Shown: piece by piece, positions 24,560 to 32,871 of the stretch
Numbering within the stretch: position 1 is the stretch's first letter
Layout: each line of letters begins with the position of its first letter
Source of the DNA: an uncultured Alphaproteobacteria bacterium
GTDB taxonomy: Bacteria > Pseudomonadota > Alphaproteobacteria > CAAHEQ01 > UBA3637
DNA length: 47,597 nt
Direction of reading: 5' to 3'
Assembly: GCA_947586835.1 (NCBI GenBank)
Contig: CANPXT010000011.1
Coordinates: 1-47,597, forward strand
Translations under genes and position numbers: made by a program
The notes under the pieces: model-generated
What the model was told of the DNA's origin: nothing
Database searches by the model: none
The model's input: the letters and a program-made list of their open reading frames with translations, nothing else

Positions 24560-25993
24560 TTACAATTTTAAATCTTCGCTTTTTGCCATTCGATCTTTAA
24601 TTTCTTTCATGGCATTTTTAATGGGTGCCGCCACGCCCGGTCCGCCGACACAACCGCCCGTACATGCCATTACTTCAACCAAATTACCGTCTGCCTTTCG
24701 ATTTTTGGCATACATTTTCAGCTGTCGAACCGACTCTTTATTCAATCCGTTAATGGCAACCGGACAAACTTCACATGTTTTTAATGACACAACGGCTTCT
24801 GCCACACCGCCCGTTAACGCAAACCCGCGTCCTTGCTTTGAGGCATTGTCATCTTGTTTTTCTTCCGGTAAGTCTTTCGGCACGATATTCAAAACTTCAA
24901 AAAGCGCTTCCACTTCTTTGTTGTTCAAAACAAAGTCGGTATATTCATCATGAAACCCTTCCACACGCTTGGCCATACAGGGACCAATGAAAACCGTTAC
25001 ACATTCGGGATCACGTTTCTTTAACAATCGAGCCGTATATTGCATGGGTGTTAAAGTGTGCGAAACAAACTCTTGCATTTCAGGGATGTGTTTGCGAACA
25101 GCATTATAATATGCCGGACAACAAGATGTTGTCATAAAAGGCGCGCCGTTTTCCATGCGTTCCGCCAACTCTACAGCTTCATTTCTGGTGGTAATATCGG
25201 CTCCGACTGCCACTTCAATGGCATCAGTAAAACCGGCTTTTATAAATGCCGATAAAATTTGCGCAATCGATGCCATTCCGAATTGTCCCATAATGGCAGG
25301 CGCCGGCATGGCAATTACTTTTTTACCCGCTTTGATGGCTTTTAAAACATCAATAATTTCACTGCGTGCCATAATGGCACCGAACGGACAAGCTGCCGCG
25401 CATTGTCCGCATGAAATGCATTTTTCTTCATTGATATTGGCGCAACCGCTTTGTGTTTTTTCAACGGCATCAACCGGACAAACAGCCGCACAAGGCATGG
25501 TGCGCTTAATAATGGCGCCATAGGGACACGACTTCGCACAAATACCGCACCGTTTGCATTTTTCTTTGTTAATGTGCGATTTTCCGTTAACAAACTCAAT
25601 GGCGCCGAACGGACAATTTGTGCAAGGACGCGCCAAACAGCCTTGACATTGATCGGTTACCACAAACTCATTATGTGCGCATTTATTGCATGTGCCGCAG
25701 GATATGCTAAGCGCAGGCATATGCAGTTCCCTACGTTCCAAAGCCTCTTTTGCATAAGAAGCGGTGTCTTTTTTATCCGTTTCATTGACCATAAACCCCA
25801 TATCGGCAATCAAGCGATCTTTAAAAGCTGATACACATTGCTCTTTCGTAAGTTTAATTTGTTCCGAATCGGGATTCGGGGTTTGTTGAACGGCCTTTGC
25901 AACATTTTCGACAAACTGATCCGATAAAAAAGCCTTAATAACGGATACAAGCGATTCATGTTCGTTTTGCGCGGCGTAATTTTGTCGTGCCAT
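24560..25993 (-). CDS. [FeFe] hydrogenase, monomeric group-B-like
   Basis: A 477-residue iron-only hydrogenase that reduces protons to H2 or oxidises H2, probably with ferredoxin. The N-terminal half (about 95-210) carries many Cys for several 4Fe-4S clusters, including ferredoxin-type CKRCGICAKSCP and CISCGQCAAACP. The H-cluster motifs follow: TSCCPAY (289-295), GPCMAKRVEG (337-346) and EVMACTGGCVGGPG (440-453). GPC in place of MPC and the Tyr after TSCCPA fit the group B monomeric type rather than classic group A. No maturase (hydE, hydF, hydG) is in the window. AAGGAG precedes the ATG. It follows accC by 10 bases, so it is probably co-transcribed with accBC. Confidence 0.88.
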   Translation of the reverse strand: MARQNYAAQNEHESLVSVIKAFLSDQFVENVAKAVQQTPNPDSEQIKLTKEQCVSAFKDRLIADMGFMVNETDKKDTASYAKEALERRELHMPALSISCGTCNKCAHNEFVVTDQCQGCLARPCTNCPFGAIEFVNGKSHINKEKCKRCGICAKSCPYGAIIKRTMPCAAVCPVDAVEKTQSGCANINEEKCISCGQCAAACPFGAIMARSEIIDVLKAIKAGKKVIAMPAPAIMGQFGMASIAQILSAFIKAGFTDAIEVAVGADITTRNEAVELAERMENGAPFMTTSCCPAYYNAVRKHIPEMQEFVSHTLTPMQYTARLLKKRDPECVTVFIGPCMAKRVEGFHDEYTDFVLNNKEVEALFEVLNIVPKDLPEEKQDDNASKQGRGFALTGGVAEAVVSLKTCEVCPVAINGLNKESVRQLKMYAKNRKADGNLVEVMACTGGCVGGPGVAAPIKNAMKEIKDRMAKSEDLKL

Positions 25994-26003
25994 ATTTTTC
26001 TCC

Positions 26004-27365
26004 TTATGATTCTTCTATTTCATCACGATGATTTTGAATAAACTTTTCCAGCCAGTGAATATTATACTGACCGTCAATAAATTCGGCATCGGTAATAATT
26101 TTCTGATGCAACGGAATGGTGGTTGAAATTCCTTCAATCACAAACTCTTCCAATGCCCGACGCAAACGCATTAAAGCACCGTTGCGCGTTCTTCCGTGCA
26201 CAATAAGTTTGGCAACCATACTGTCATAACAGGACGGAACTTTATAACCGGCATACATGCCCGAATCAACCCGCACATCTAATCCGCCGGGCGTATGCCA
26301 AGCACCGATTTGCCCGGGACACGGAATAAACGTTTTCGGATTTTCGGCATTGATTCGACATTCGATGGCATGACCCGAAAATTGTATTTCCGATTGTGTA
26401 TAACCGAGCTGTGCACCGGCAGAAATGCGAATTTGATCGCGCACAATATCAACACCGGTAATCATTTCCGATATCGGATGTTCCACTTGAACACGCGTAT
26501 TCATTTCCAAAAAGTAAAATTGCCCGTTTTCATATAAAAACTCAATGGTGCCGACATTGGTATAACCAAGCTTTTTCATGGCATTGGCAGCAATGGTACC
26601 GATTTTTTCCCGTTCAAAAGCATTGAGCGCCGGTGACGGTGTTTCTTCCAACACTTTTTGGTGATTGCGTTGCAAAGAACAATCCCGCTCGCCCAAATAA
26701 ACCACATTTCCGTAATTATCGGCTAAAATTTGCACTTCAATATGACGGGGCGTTTGTAAATATTTTTCAATATATACCACATCACTTGAAAAAGAGTTAC
26801 GCGCCTCATTTTTTGCCAAGGTAAACGCATCTGCCATTTCCGAAGCATTGTTAGCCACTTTCATACCTTTACCGCCACCGCCGGCTGCAGCTTTAACAAT
26901 CACGGGATAGCCGATTTTCTCACCCCACATTAACGCCTCATCAACGGTTTTGACATCACCGTCGGAACCGGGGACAACCGGCAAACCGGATTCGATGGCC
27001 GCTTTTTTAGCCGTAACTTTATCTCCCATCAGACGAATCATTTTCGGTTTCGGCCCGATAAACACCATACCGTGAGCTTCAACCATATCGGCAAAATCGG
27101 CGTTTTCCGATAAGAAGCCGTATCCCGGATGAATGGCATCGGCACCTGTAATCATGGCAGCGGAAATAATGGCAGCTTTATTTAAATAAGAATCTTTTGC
27201 CGGCGCAGGACCAATGCAAACCGCTTCATCTGCCAGTTTCACATGCATGGCATCAGCATCAACGGTTGAATGAACCGCAACCGTTTTGATTCCCATTTCC
27301 CGACAGGCTCTGTGAATGCGCAACGCTATTTCGCCCCGATTGGCAATTAAAACTTTTTCAAACAT
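26004..27365 (-). CDS. accC: Acetyl-CoA carboxylase biotin carboxylase subunit
   Basis: A 453-residue biotin carboxylase that uses ATP and bicarbonate to carboxylate the biotin on AccB, the first half-reaction of acetyl-CoA carboxylase in fatty acid synthesis. It begins with the canonical FEKVLIANRGEIALRI. The ATP-grasp glycine loop AAAGGGGKGM is at about 160, the YLGERDCSLQRNHQK loop is present, and the metal/active-site FLEMNTRVQVEHP segment is at about 285-297. It starts three bases after accB. The C-terminal length is normal. Confidence 0.96.
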   Translation of the reverse strand: MFEKVLIANRGEIALRIHRACREMGIKTVAVHSTVDADAMHVKLADEAVCIGPAPAKDSYLNKAAIISAAMITGADAIHPGYGFLSENADFADMVEAHGMVFIGPKPKMIRLMGDKVTAKKAAIESGLPVVPGSDGDVKTVDEALMWGEKIGYPVIVKAAAGGGGKGMKVANNASEMADAFTLAKNEARNSFSSDVVYIEKYLQTPRHIEVQILADNYGNVVYLGERDCSLQRNHQKVLEETPSPALNAFEREKIGTIAANAMKKLGYTNVGTIEFLYENGQFYFLEMNTRVQVEHPISEMITGVDIVRDQIRISAGAQLGYTQSEIQFSGHAIECRINAENPKTFIPCPGQIGAWHTPGGLDVRVDSGMYAGYKVPSCYDSMVAKLIVHGRTRNGALMRLRRALEEFVIEGISTTIPLHQKIITDAEFIDGQYNIHWLEKFIQNHRDEIEES

Positions 27366-27368
27366 TTT

Positions 27369-27818
27369 CTATTCCAATGTAAATAAAGGTTGATTATATT
27401 CAACGGGACTTCCCGATTCGACCAAAACGGCACTGATTTTGCCGGACTTTGTTGCTTTAATCGGATTAAATGTTTTCATAGCTTCAATCAGGCAAACGGT
27501 ATCGCCTTCTTTAACGAAATCACCGACTTTAACAAACGGCGGTTCATTCGGTGCTTTGGATAAATAAACAATACCGACCATGGGCGAAACCAAATTATTT
27601 TCTGTTTTTGCAGGCTTATTCAAACTCGGCTCGGCAGGAGTTGTCAAAACGGGTGCGACAGCCGGTTCAACTGGCGGTGTTACGGGCGGAATCGGCCCTT
27701 CTCGCTTAGCGACTACGCGAATACGCGTACCGTTTTCTTCGTATTCAATTTCCGATAATTGATGCGTTTTCATTAAATTTGCCAACTCTTCGATGGCTTG
27801 TTTTTTAATATTTTGCAT
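27369..27818 (-). CDS. accB: Biotin carboxyl carrier protein of acetyl-CoA carboxylase
   Basis: The 149-residue carrier that holds biotin for AccC and the carboxyltransferase. It has a short N-terminal helix region, a Pro/Ala-rich flexible linker (about 40-72) and a biotinyl domain (about 75-149). The biotin lysine is K115 in IEAMKTFNPI; this variant of EAMKM is common in other BCCPs. It is the first gene of the accB-accC-hydrogenase operon and has a promoter about 40-65 bases upstream. Confidence 0.95.
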   Translation of the reverse strand: MQNIKKQAIEELANLMKTHQLSEIEYEENGTRIRVVAKREGPIPPVTPPVEPAVAPVLTTPAEPSLNKPAKTENNLVSPMVGIVYLSKAPNEPPFVKVGDFVKEGDTVCLIEAMKTFNPIKATKSGKISAVLVESGSPVEYNQPLFTLE

Positions 27819-27854
27819 TGACTTTCCTTTCTTACATAATACGAAATTTATTTT

Positions 27855-27883
27855 CTTTTAACCTATTTTTATTCAAAATGCAA
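27855..27883 (-). promoter_or_regulatory. Promoter of accB-accC-hydrogenase
   Basis: On the minus strand TTGCAT (27878-27883) and TAAAAG (27855-27860) have a 17-base spacer. The leader is about 30 bases. Confidence 0.5.
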
Positions 27884-27951
27884 GCATTAAAAATAATTCT
27901 TTTCCGATGAAAAATGAAAATCCGCGCATATTTTTCTGGATTTTTTAAAAA

Positions 27952-30135
27952 ATGCCTGTTATGATAAGGTTCATGTTATGGAAAAAAGGACGAAAATATT
28001 ACGAAGATCTCTTGGCTGCCGAAACGGATGCCCGTCAAATTCGAACGCCGAAAAACAAAGTGATTGCCTCTAATGCCAAAGGACAAGCATTATTCGGAGA
28101 TAAAGAAAATCCGTTTTCTTTCTTAAAAGATGCTTCAGATATTACCGTTGTTCAAAAAATCGTCGATTCTTACTGTATGGCGACACCGATAGAAACGGAA
28201 GTCGATTTACCGCAAACCGTTTACGCGATTTCCATTCGAAAATTGCAAAAAAATTTATTGATTATTGCCCGTGACAAAACAGCGGAATATGCCATCCATA
28301 AAGGAATGGCACGACAAAACGGTTTTTTATCCGATATTTTAAGTACGTTTGCTTTTCCCGTCTATTTAACGGACAGACAAGGACGCTTTATTTATGTTAA
28401 TCAGGCCTGTTGCGCATTATTTCAAAAAAAGTTTAATGAATTGTTAGGGGATACGTTACAAAATTACGTCTATGAGAATTGTCCCGATTTTCAAGGCTAC
28501 TGGCAAGGCACAACGCATTTTCGATTGCCGAACGGTATTGAAGCGCGTCTTATTTCACAACGGGCATTTGATTTAGATGACATAACCTATTATGCCGGAC
28601 TTGTGGAGCCTATTCATATCAGTGCACCGTCGGTCGATGATCACATTTTCCAGGAATCGCCGTTGCCGACCGTTGTGATTGATGCCGTTAATCAACGCAT
28701 TATGTACACAAACCCTGCTTTTTTATCAGCTTTCAAGTCATCGGAAATCGATTCGTTCGATCATATGGATGTGCGCAACTTGTTTTCAGAAAATACGCAG
28801 GAAATTTTAACAAATCGACTGATGAAACTTTTAAACGGAACCGGCAAAAATGAGCGTATGGAGTTAATTGCCGCGCCAACATTCGGTAATAAAACATTTT
28901 CCGTTTTTGCCGGATTTACCACGCGTGAAAAAGATGCTTTTATCCTTTATTTGGTTGATGCCAGTGAACGTAAAAATTTGGAAATGCAGTTTGCCCATGC
29001 GCAAAAAATGCAGGCTATCGGTCAATTGGCAGGCGGTGTTGCCCATGACTTTAACAACTTATTGACAGCCATTATCGGTTATTGTGATTTATTGTTGCAA
29101 CGACATAACGTGAAAGATCCCTCGTTTTTGGATATTATGCAAATTAAGGGAAACGCCAACAAAGCATCGGGATTGGTGGGGCAATTGCTCACATTTTCGC
29201 GAAAACAACCGAGTAAAATTCGCATTGTGAATTTTCACGATTCGTTTGTGGACTTATCTGCTCTGCTTCAACGCAGTATTGCACCGTTTGTCACGTTACA
29301 AACGAATATGAAGCGAAACTTGGGCTATGTGAAAATTGATCCCAATCAGCTGACGCAAATCTTTCTGAATTTAGCCGTAAATGCCAAAGATGCCATGCCG
29401 AAAGGCGGTGTTTTACAAATCAGTGCCACGCGAGAAAAGTTTAAAAAAGCAAAATCTATCGGAAATGATATGATTCAAGCGGGTGAATATATTAAAATCG
29501 TGGTGTCTGATAACGGTTCGGGCATAGCGCCGGAACATTTACCGCATATTTTCGAACCGTTTTTTACGACAAAATCAAATGCCGGCGGTTCGGGAACGGG
29601 TTTGGGGCTTTCCACGGTGTACGGCGTAATTCGCGGTATCGGCGGTTATATTTCCGTTGACAGCGAAAAAGGAATCGGCACAACATTTATTATATATTTG
29701 CCTCGTGTGGAGCCGGAAATGACGCAAGAGATTGAACTCAAGCGTATTCGTCCGGTGTTTACGCCTTCACAAACTAATCGGGTCTTATTGGTTGATGATG
29801 AAGACGGGGTGCGACTGGTAGTTTCGCGCGTGTTACGAACGAAAGGCTTTGTCGTAACGGAATGTGCCAACGCCGAACAGGCATTGGAAATACTCAATCG
29901 CCGCCATGATTTTGATTTATTGTTAACCGATATGATTATGCCGGGAATGGACGGCGAATCGTTAATCAAGCTGGTTAAAAAAGCGCATCCGGAAATGAAA
30001 GCATTGTTAATGAGCGGTTATTCGGAAGATATGGCGCGTCACGGTTCAAGCGAAAACAAAGAGTTGGAGTTTTTGGCAAAACCGTTTGAATTATCTCAGC
30101 TTTTGGATAAAGTTCGAGAAGTTATACAAAAATAA
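27952..30135 (+). CDS. cckA: CckA-type hybrid histidine kinase without membrane segments
   Basis: A 727-residue hybrid sensor kinase that I identify as CckA, the kinase/phosphatase that feeds phosphate through ChpT to CtrA in the alphaproteobacterial cell cycle. It has two PAS-like regions (about 115-210 and 220-335), a DHp domain with AGGVAHDFNNLLTAIIGYCD (H365), an ATPase domain with NLAVNAKDAMP, SDNGSGI, FEPFFTTK and GTGLGLSTVYG, and a receiver domain (about 612-727) with D660 in LLTDMIMPGMDG. Unlike Caulobacter CckA, no N-terminal transmembrane helices are visible. Start choice is uncertain: ATGs at 27952, 27967 and 27973 are all in frame. tyrS follows 15 bases later. Confidence 0.9.
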   Translation: MPVMIRFMLWKKGRKYYEDLLAAETDARQIRTPKNKVIASNAKGQALFGDKENPFSFLKDASDITVVQKIVDSYCMATPIETEVDLPQTVYAISIRKLQKNLLIIARDKTAEYAIHKGMARQNGFLSDILSTFAFPVYLTDRQGRFIYVNQACCALFQKKFNELLGDTLQNYVYENCPDFQGYWQGTTHFRLPNGIEARLISQRAFDLDDITYYAGLVEPIHISAPSVDDHIFQESPLPTVVIDAVNQRIMYTNPAFLSAFKSSEIDSFDHMDVRNLFSENTQEILTNRLMKLLNGTGKNERMELIAAPTFGNKTFSVFAGFTTREKDAFILYLVDASERKNLEMQFAHAQKMQAIGQLAGGVAHDFNNLLTAIIGYCDLLLQRHNVKDPSFLDIMQIKGNANKASGLVGQLLTFSRKQPSKIRIVNFHDSFVDLSALLQRSIAPFVTLQTNMKRNLGYVKIDPNQLTQIFLNLAVNAKDAMPKGGVLQISATREKFKKAKSIGNDMIQAGEYIKIVVSDNGSGIAPEHLPHIFEPFFTTKSNAGGSGTGLGLSTVYGVIRGIGGYISVDSEKGIGTTFIIYLPRVEPEMTQEIELKRIRPVFTPSQTNRVLLVDDEDGVRLVVSRVLRTKGFVVTECANAEQALEILNRRHDFDLLLTDMIMPGMDGESLIKLVKKAHPEMKALLMSGYSEDMARHGSSENKELEFLAKPFELSQLLDKVREVIQK

Positions 30136-30150
30136 AGGAAAGGAAGAAAA

Positions 30151-31353
30151 ATGACGTATGAAGAATTGGCAAGGGGCATTGAAAGCATTACGCCGGCAAA
30201 CGGTCTGAAAGAAAAGCTGGCAACGGCCGAAAAGGAAAAGCGTCCGTTAATCGTTAAATTCGGTATGGATCCGACCGCACCGGATTTGCATTTGGGACAT
30301 GCGGTTGCGCTGAAAAAAATTCGCGATTTTTTAACGGCCGGACATGAAATACACTTAATTGTCGGAAATTTCACGGCTTTGGTCGGTGATCCTTCGGGGC
30401 GTAACACCATGCGTCCGCCGTTAACGGAGGAAGAAGTGAAGCACAATGCCGAAACATATGTGGCACAGCTGTCAAAAATATTTGACACGTCAAAAATTCA
30501 CATTCACTATAATAATGATTGGCTCGGCAAGCTTTCTTTTGCCGATGTTTTAAAATTGCTCTCCAAAGCCACGCTTTCGCAAATCATGCAACGGGAAGAT
30601 TTTAAAAACAGGTATGAAAATAACATTCCCATTGCCTTGCACGAGTTAATTTATCCGCTTATACAAGGGTATGATTCGGTTGCAATTAACGCCGATATTG
30701 AGTTTGGCGGACGGGATCAGTTATTAAATTGTCTGTTTGGCAAATCTTTACAGGAAAGTCTGGGAAAGCCCGGGCAAATTGTATTAACCATGCCGCTTTT
30801 GTGCGGATTGGACGGGCATATAAAAATGAGCAAATCGAAAGGCAACTATATCGGGTTGACGGAACATCCGAACGATATGTACGGCAAAACAATGTCTATT
30901 CCCGATTTTCTCATTCCCGAATGGATTGAATTAACCACCGATTGGACACCGACGGAAAAAAGCAATATGACGGCGGCCTATAAGAATCAAACAGAAAATC
31001 CGATGACGATTAAAAAACGCATTGCGTTTAACATTGTCGAGCAATATCATTCCAAAGAAGCCGCGCAAGAGGCAGAAGCATTCTTTTACAAGCAGGTGCA
31101 GCAAAAAGGGTTTGATACAAAAGAGTTTCAGGAAGTTTTATGGGAAACCGTTGCGCCCGAAGGCAGCATTTCTTTATCAGATTTAGGGGCAAAGCTCATC
31201 GGGCAAAGCAAATCTGCCGTTCGGCGATTGGTTGAATCAGGGGCGGTTTCGGTGAACGGCAACAAGGTAACCGATGTTTTTACGGTTTTAACTAAAACAG
31301 AAACGCCTGTACAGTTGAAAATCGGCAAGCGGGGATTTTTTACTTTAAAATAA
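30151..31353 (+). CDS. tyrS: Tyrosyl-tRNA synthetase
   Basis: A 400-residue class I aminoacyl-tRNA synthetase that charges tRNA-Tyr. The HIGH-type motif is HLGH (47-50) after FGMDPTAPDL, the tyrosine pocket shows GGRDQLLN (187-193), and KMSKS is at 225-229. A C-terminal S4 RNA-binding domain (about 335-398) begins ISLSDLGAKLIG and carries VRRLVESGAVSVNG. An AAAGGAAAGGA ribosome binding site sits in the 15-base gap after cckA, so the two genes are probably co-transcribed. Confidence 0.96.
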   Translation: MTYEELARGIESITPANGLKEKLATAEKEKRPLIVKFGMDPTAPDLHLGHAVALKKIRDFLTAGHEIHLIVGNFTALVGDPSGRNTMRPPLTEEEVKHNAETYVAQLSKIFDTSKIHIHYNNDWLGKLSFADVLKLLSKATLSQIMQREDFKNRYENNIPIALHELIYPLIQGYDSVAINADIEFGGRDQLLNCLFGKSLQESLGKPGQIVLTMPLLCGLDGHIKMSKSKGNYIGLTEHPNDMYGKTMSIPDFLIPEWIELTTDWTPTEKSNMTAAYKNQTENPMTIKKRIAFNIVEQYHSKEAAQEAEAFFYKQVQQKGFDTKEFQEVLWETVAPEGSISLSDLGAKLIGQSKSAVRRLVESGAVSVNGNKVTDVFTVLTKTETPVQLKIGKRGFFTLK

Positions 31354-31373
31354 TAAAAAAATAAAAATAATTC

Positions 31374-31402
31374 TTGACAAATAATCGTTTCCTGATTAAA
31401 AT
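31374..31402 (+). promoter_or_regulatory. Promoter of the small ankyrin gene
   Basis: TTGACA (31374-31379) and TAAAAT (31397-31402) are spaced by 17 bases. Expected transcription start is near 31409. Confidence 0.7.
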
Positions 31403-31437
31403 AAGGCTAATGTTAAATGTTAACCGATGAGGGTCTT

Positions 31438-31980
31438 ATGGAAAAATTAATTGATTATATCAGTGAAAACGGTTTTTGTTCATTGGAAGAATTAAAAGAA
31501 TCCAAGCTTGATTTAAATGCACCCGACAAGCGCGGTTATACGCCCTTAATGCTTTATTGTGAAGAAGGGCGCACGGAAGAAGCTTTATTTTTAATGAATC
31601 AAAAAGGGGCTTTAATCAATGCGCAGGATAAGTTCGGATATACGCCGTTAATGAAAGCGGTGCTCAATGATAATATTGACTTGGTTACAGCTTTATTGAC
31701 ATTAAATGCCGATGTTGAGCCACGAAACACTTACGGTTTTACGGCTCTTTCTTCCGCCATTTTTCACAAAAACAGAGATATTGCCGTTTTATTGATAGCC
31801 AGCGGCGCAAGTTTACAAGATGCGTTAAGCGAAAAAAAGAATCTGGTTAAAATGGCGGAAGACATCGGCATAACCATGAACAATACGGGACAAACTGTTC
31901 TTATTTTCCCCAATCCTTCAAAAAAAGAAGATTTAAAAAAATCTTGGAAACGTATGTCAGCAGAACACGAACGAGCATAA
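31438..31980 (+). CDS. Small ankyrin repeat protein
   Basis: A 180-residue cytoplasmic-type protein with about four ankyrin units (residues 20-135), the clearest being GYTPLMLYCEEG, GYTPLMKAVLND and GFTALSSAIFHK, each followed by a long helix pair. The C-terminus is charged (KKEDLKKSWKRMSAEHERA). The ATG at 31438 is preferred because GAGGG lies seven bases before it; an in-frame ATG at 31417 has no ribosome binding site and sits close to the expected transcription start. No signal peptide is seen. It has its own strong promoter and a hairpin terminator, so it is monocistronic. Role unknown. Confidence 0.88.
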   Translation: MEKLIDYISENGFCSLEELKESKLDLNAPDKRGYTPLMLYCEEGRTEEALFLMNQKGALINAQDKFGYTPLMKAVLNDNIDLVTALLTLNADVEPRNTYGFTALSSAIFHKNRDIAVLLIASGASLQDALSEKKNLVKMAEDIGITMNNTGQTVLIFPNPSKKEDLKKSWKRMSAEHERA

Positions 31981-32036
31981 AACTTTTTTAAGTGTTTTTT
32001 TGAAAGATTATTGAATTCTCTTTTTAATGCAACTGA

Positions 32037-32070
32037 AACAACGGACAAAAATTATTCTGTCCGTTGTTTG
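32037..32070. terminator. Hairpin between the ankyrin and pilin-like genes
   Basis: A perfect 11-base stem (AACAACGGACA at 32037-32047, TGTCCGTTGTT at 32058-32068) with a 10-base loop lies between two convergent genes. The T tract is weak on both strands, but position and stem strength support a bidirectional terminator. Confidence 0.7.
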
Positions 32071-32094
32071 TTAAAAGGGGCATTTCAACAAAGA

Positions 32095-32583
32095 TTAGCT
32101 TTGTTTAAATGTGTATTTGAGTTTATGGTCACCAGTCTTGCACTTATTACCATCTTGTGTCTCGCCCAAAATGCTGAGAGCCGCTTTGCAAACAGCATCA
32201 GTGCCAAAATCTATTGTAATATCAACACCACCATCCTTGATGTCAGAATTCTCAGGTGTGTAAATATAAGCACCGCCCGGTGTTTGTGTTTTGGTTTTTG
32301 AAGAAGTACCGGATTTTACTGATGCAGTTGTTGTGAGCCCGACAGCATACAACGATAAGGGTTTGTAACTATCGCTCGTCCCCGTATGCAAAGCATCATA
32401 TGTTTGCTTGCCTGAATATAACACAACCGCATATTTTGTTGCTAAGTCCAAAGCTTCGTTTGCCCGATAACGGTTCATTGCCATAGAATAACCGGCAATA
32501 CCTCCGATTGATAAAACGCCGATAATGGCTAAAACGCCAAGCATTTCAACCATTGACCGACCAGATTCTTGAGTTTTTTTCAT
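32095..32583 (-). CDS. Type IV pilin-like protein
   Basis: A 162-residue protein with a textbook prepilin N-terminus: a short basic leader ending in glycine (ESG, residue 8), then RSMVEMLGVLAIIGVLSIGG, with glutamate at mature position 5 (residue 13) and a 20-residue hydrophobic helix. Prepilin peptidase should cut after G8 and methylate R9. The C-terminal head is Ser/Thr/Gly-rich with two cysteines (about 132 and 148) that could form the usual disulfide loop. No assembly ATPase, PilC or prepilin peptidase is in the window, so it is either a minor pilin served by a distant locus or a pseudopilin. AAGGA precedes the ATG. Confidence 0.85.
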   Translation of the reverse strand: MKKTQESGRSMVEMLGVLAIIGVLSIGGIAGYSMAMNRYRANEALDLATKYAVVLYSGKQTYDALHTGTSDSYKPLSLYAVGLTTTASVKSGTSSKTKTQTPGGAYIYTPENSDIKDGGVDITIDFGTDAVCKAALSILGETQDGNKCKTGDHKLKYTFKQS

Positions 32584-32871
32584 GGTCTAATCCTTTCCTT
32601 ATGTTATTTTTTCGTTCATCGAACGAAAAAACGATGTTTTTTTAAGGCATTCACGCCTCTTGTGCAGTTGAGGAAAAACTTTTCCCCTCATCTTTTATTA
32701 TAAATTGATTTTCTTTTTTTTGCAATCATTTTTTGAACTTTTTTTATAATTTTTCTCATTATATTGAAAATTAAAGATCTTTTACCCCGTTTTTTTCGAA
32801 TATTTTTGCTTGTTTTTGCTTTTTTAAACAAAAATTATATCTTCTAAACCATTTTATCAGTCAAAACAAAA
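32584..32871. other. AT-rich leader or spacer with hairpins
   Basis: This 288-base spacer between mfd and the pilin-like gene has no plausible gene. A perfect 11-base stem with a three-base loop (TTTTTTCGTTC at 32607-32617, GAACGAAAAAA at 32621-32631) lies about 25 bases upstream of the pilin start and could be a leader structure. A weaker GAGG/CCTC hairpin is near 32668-32693. The rest is long A/T runs. Confidence 0.5.
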
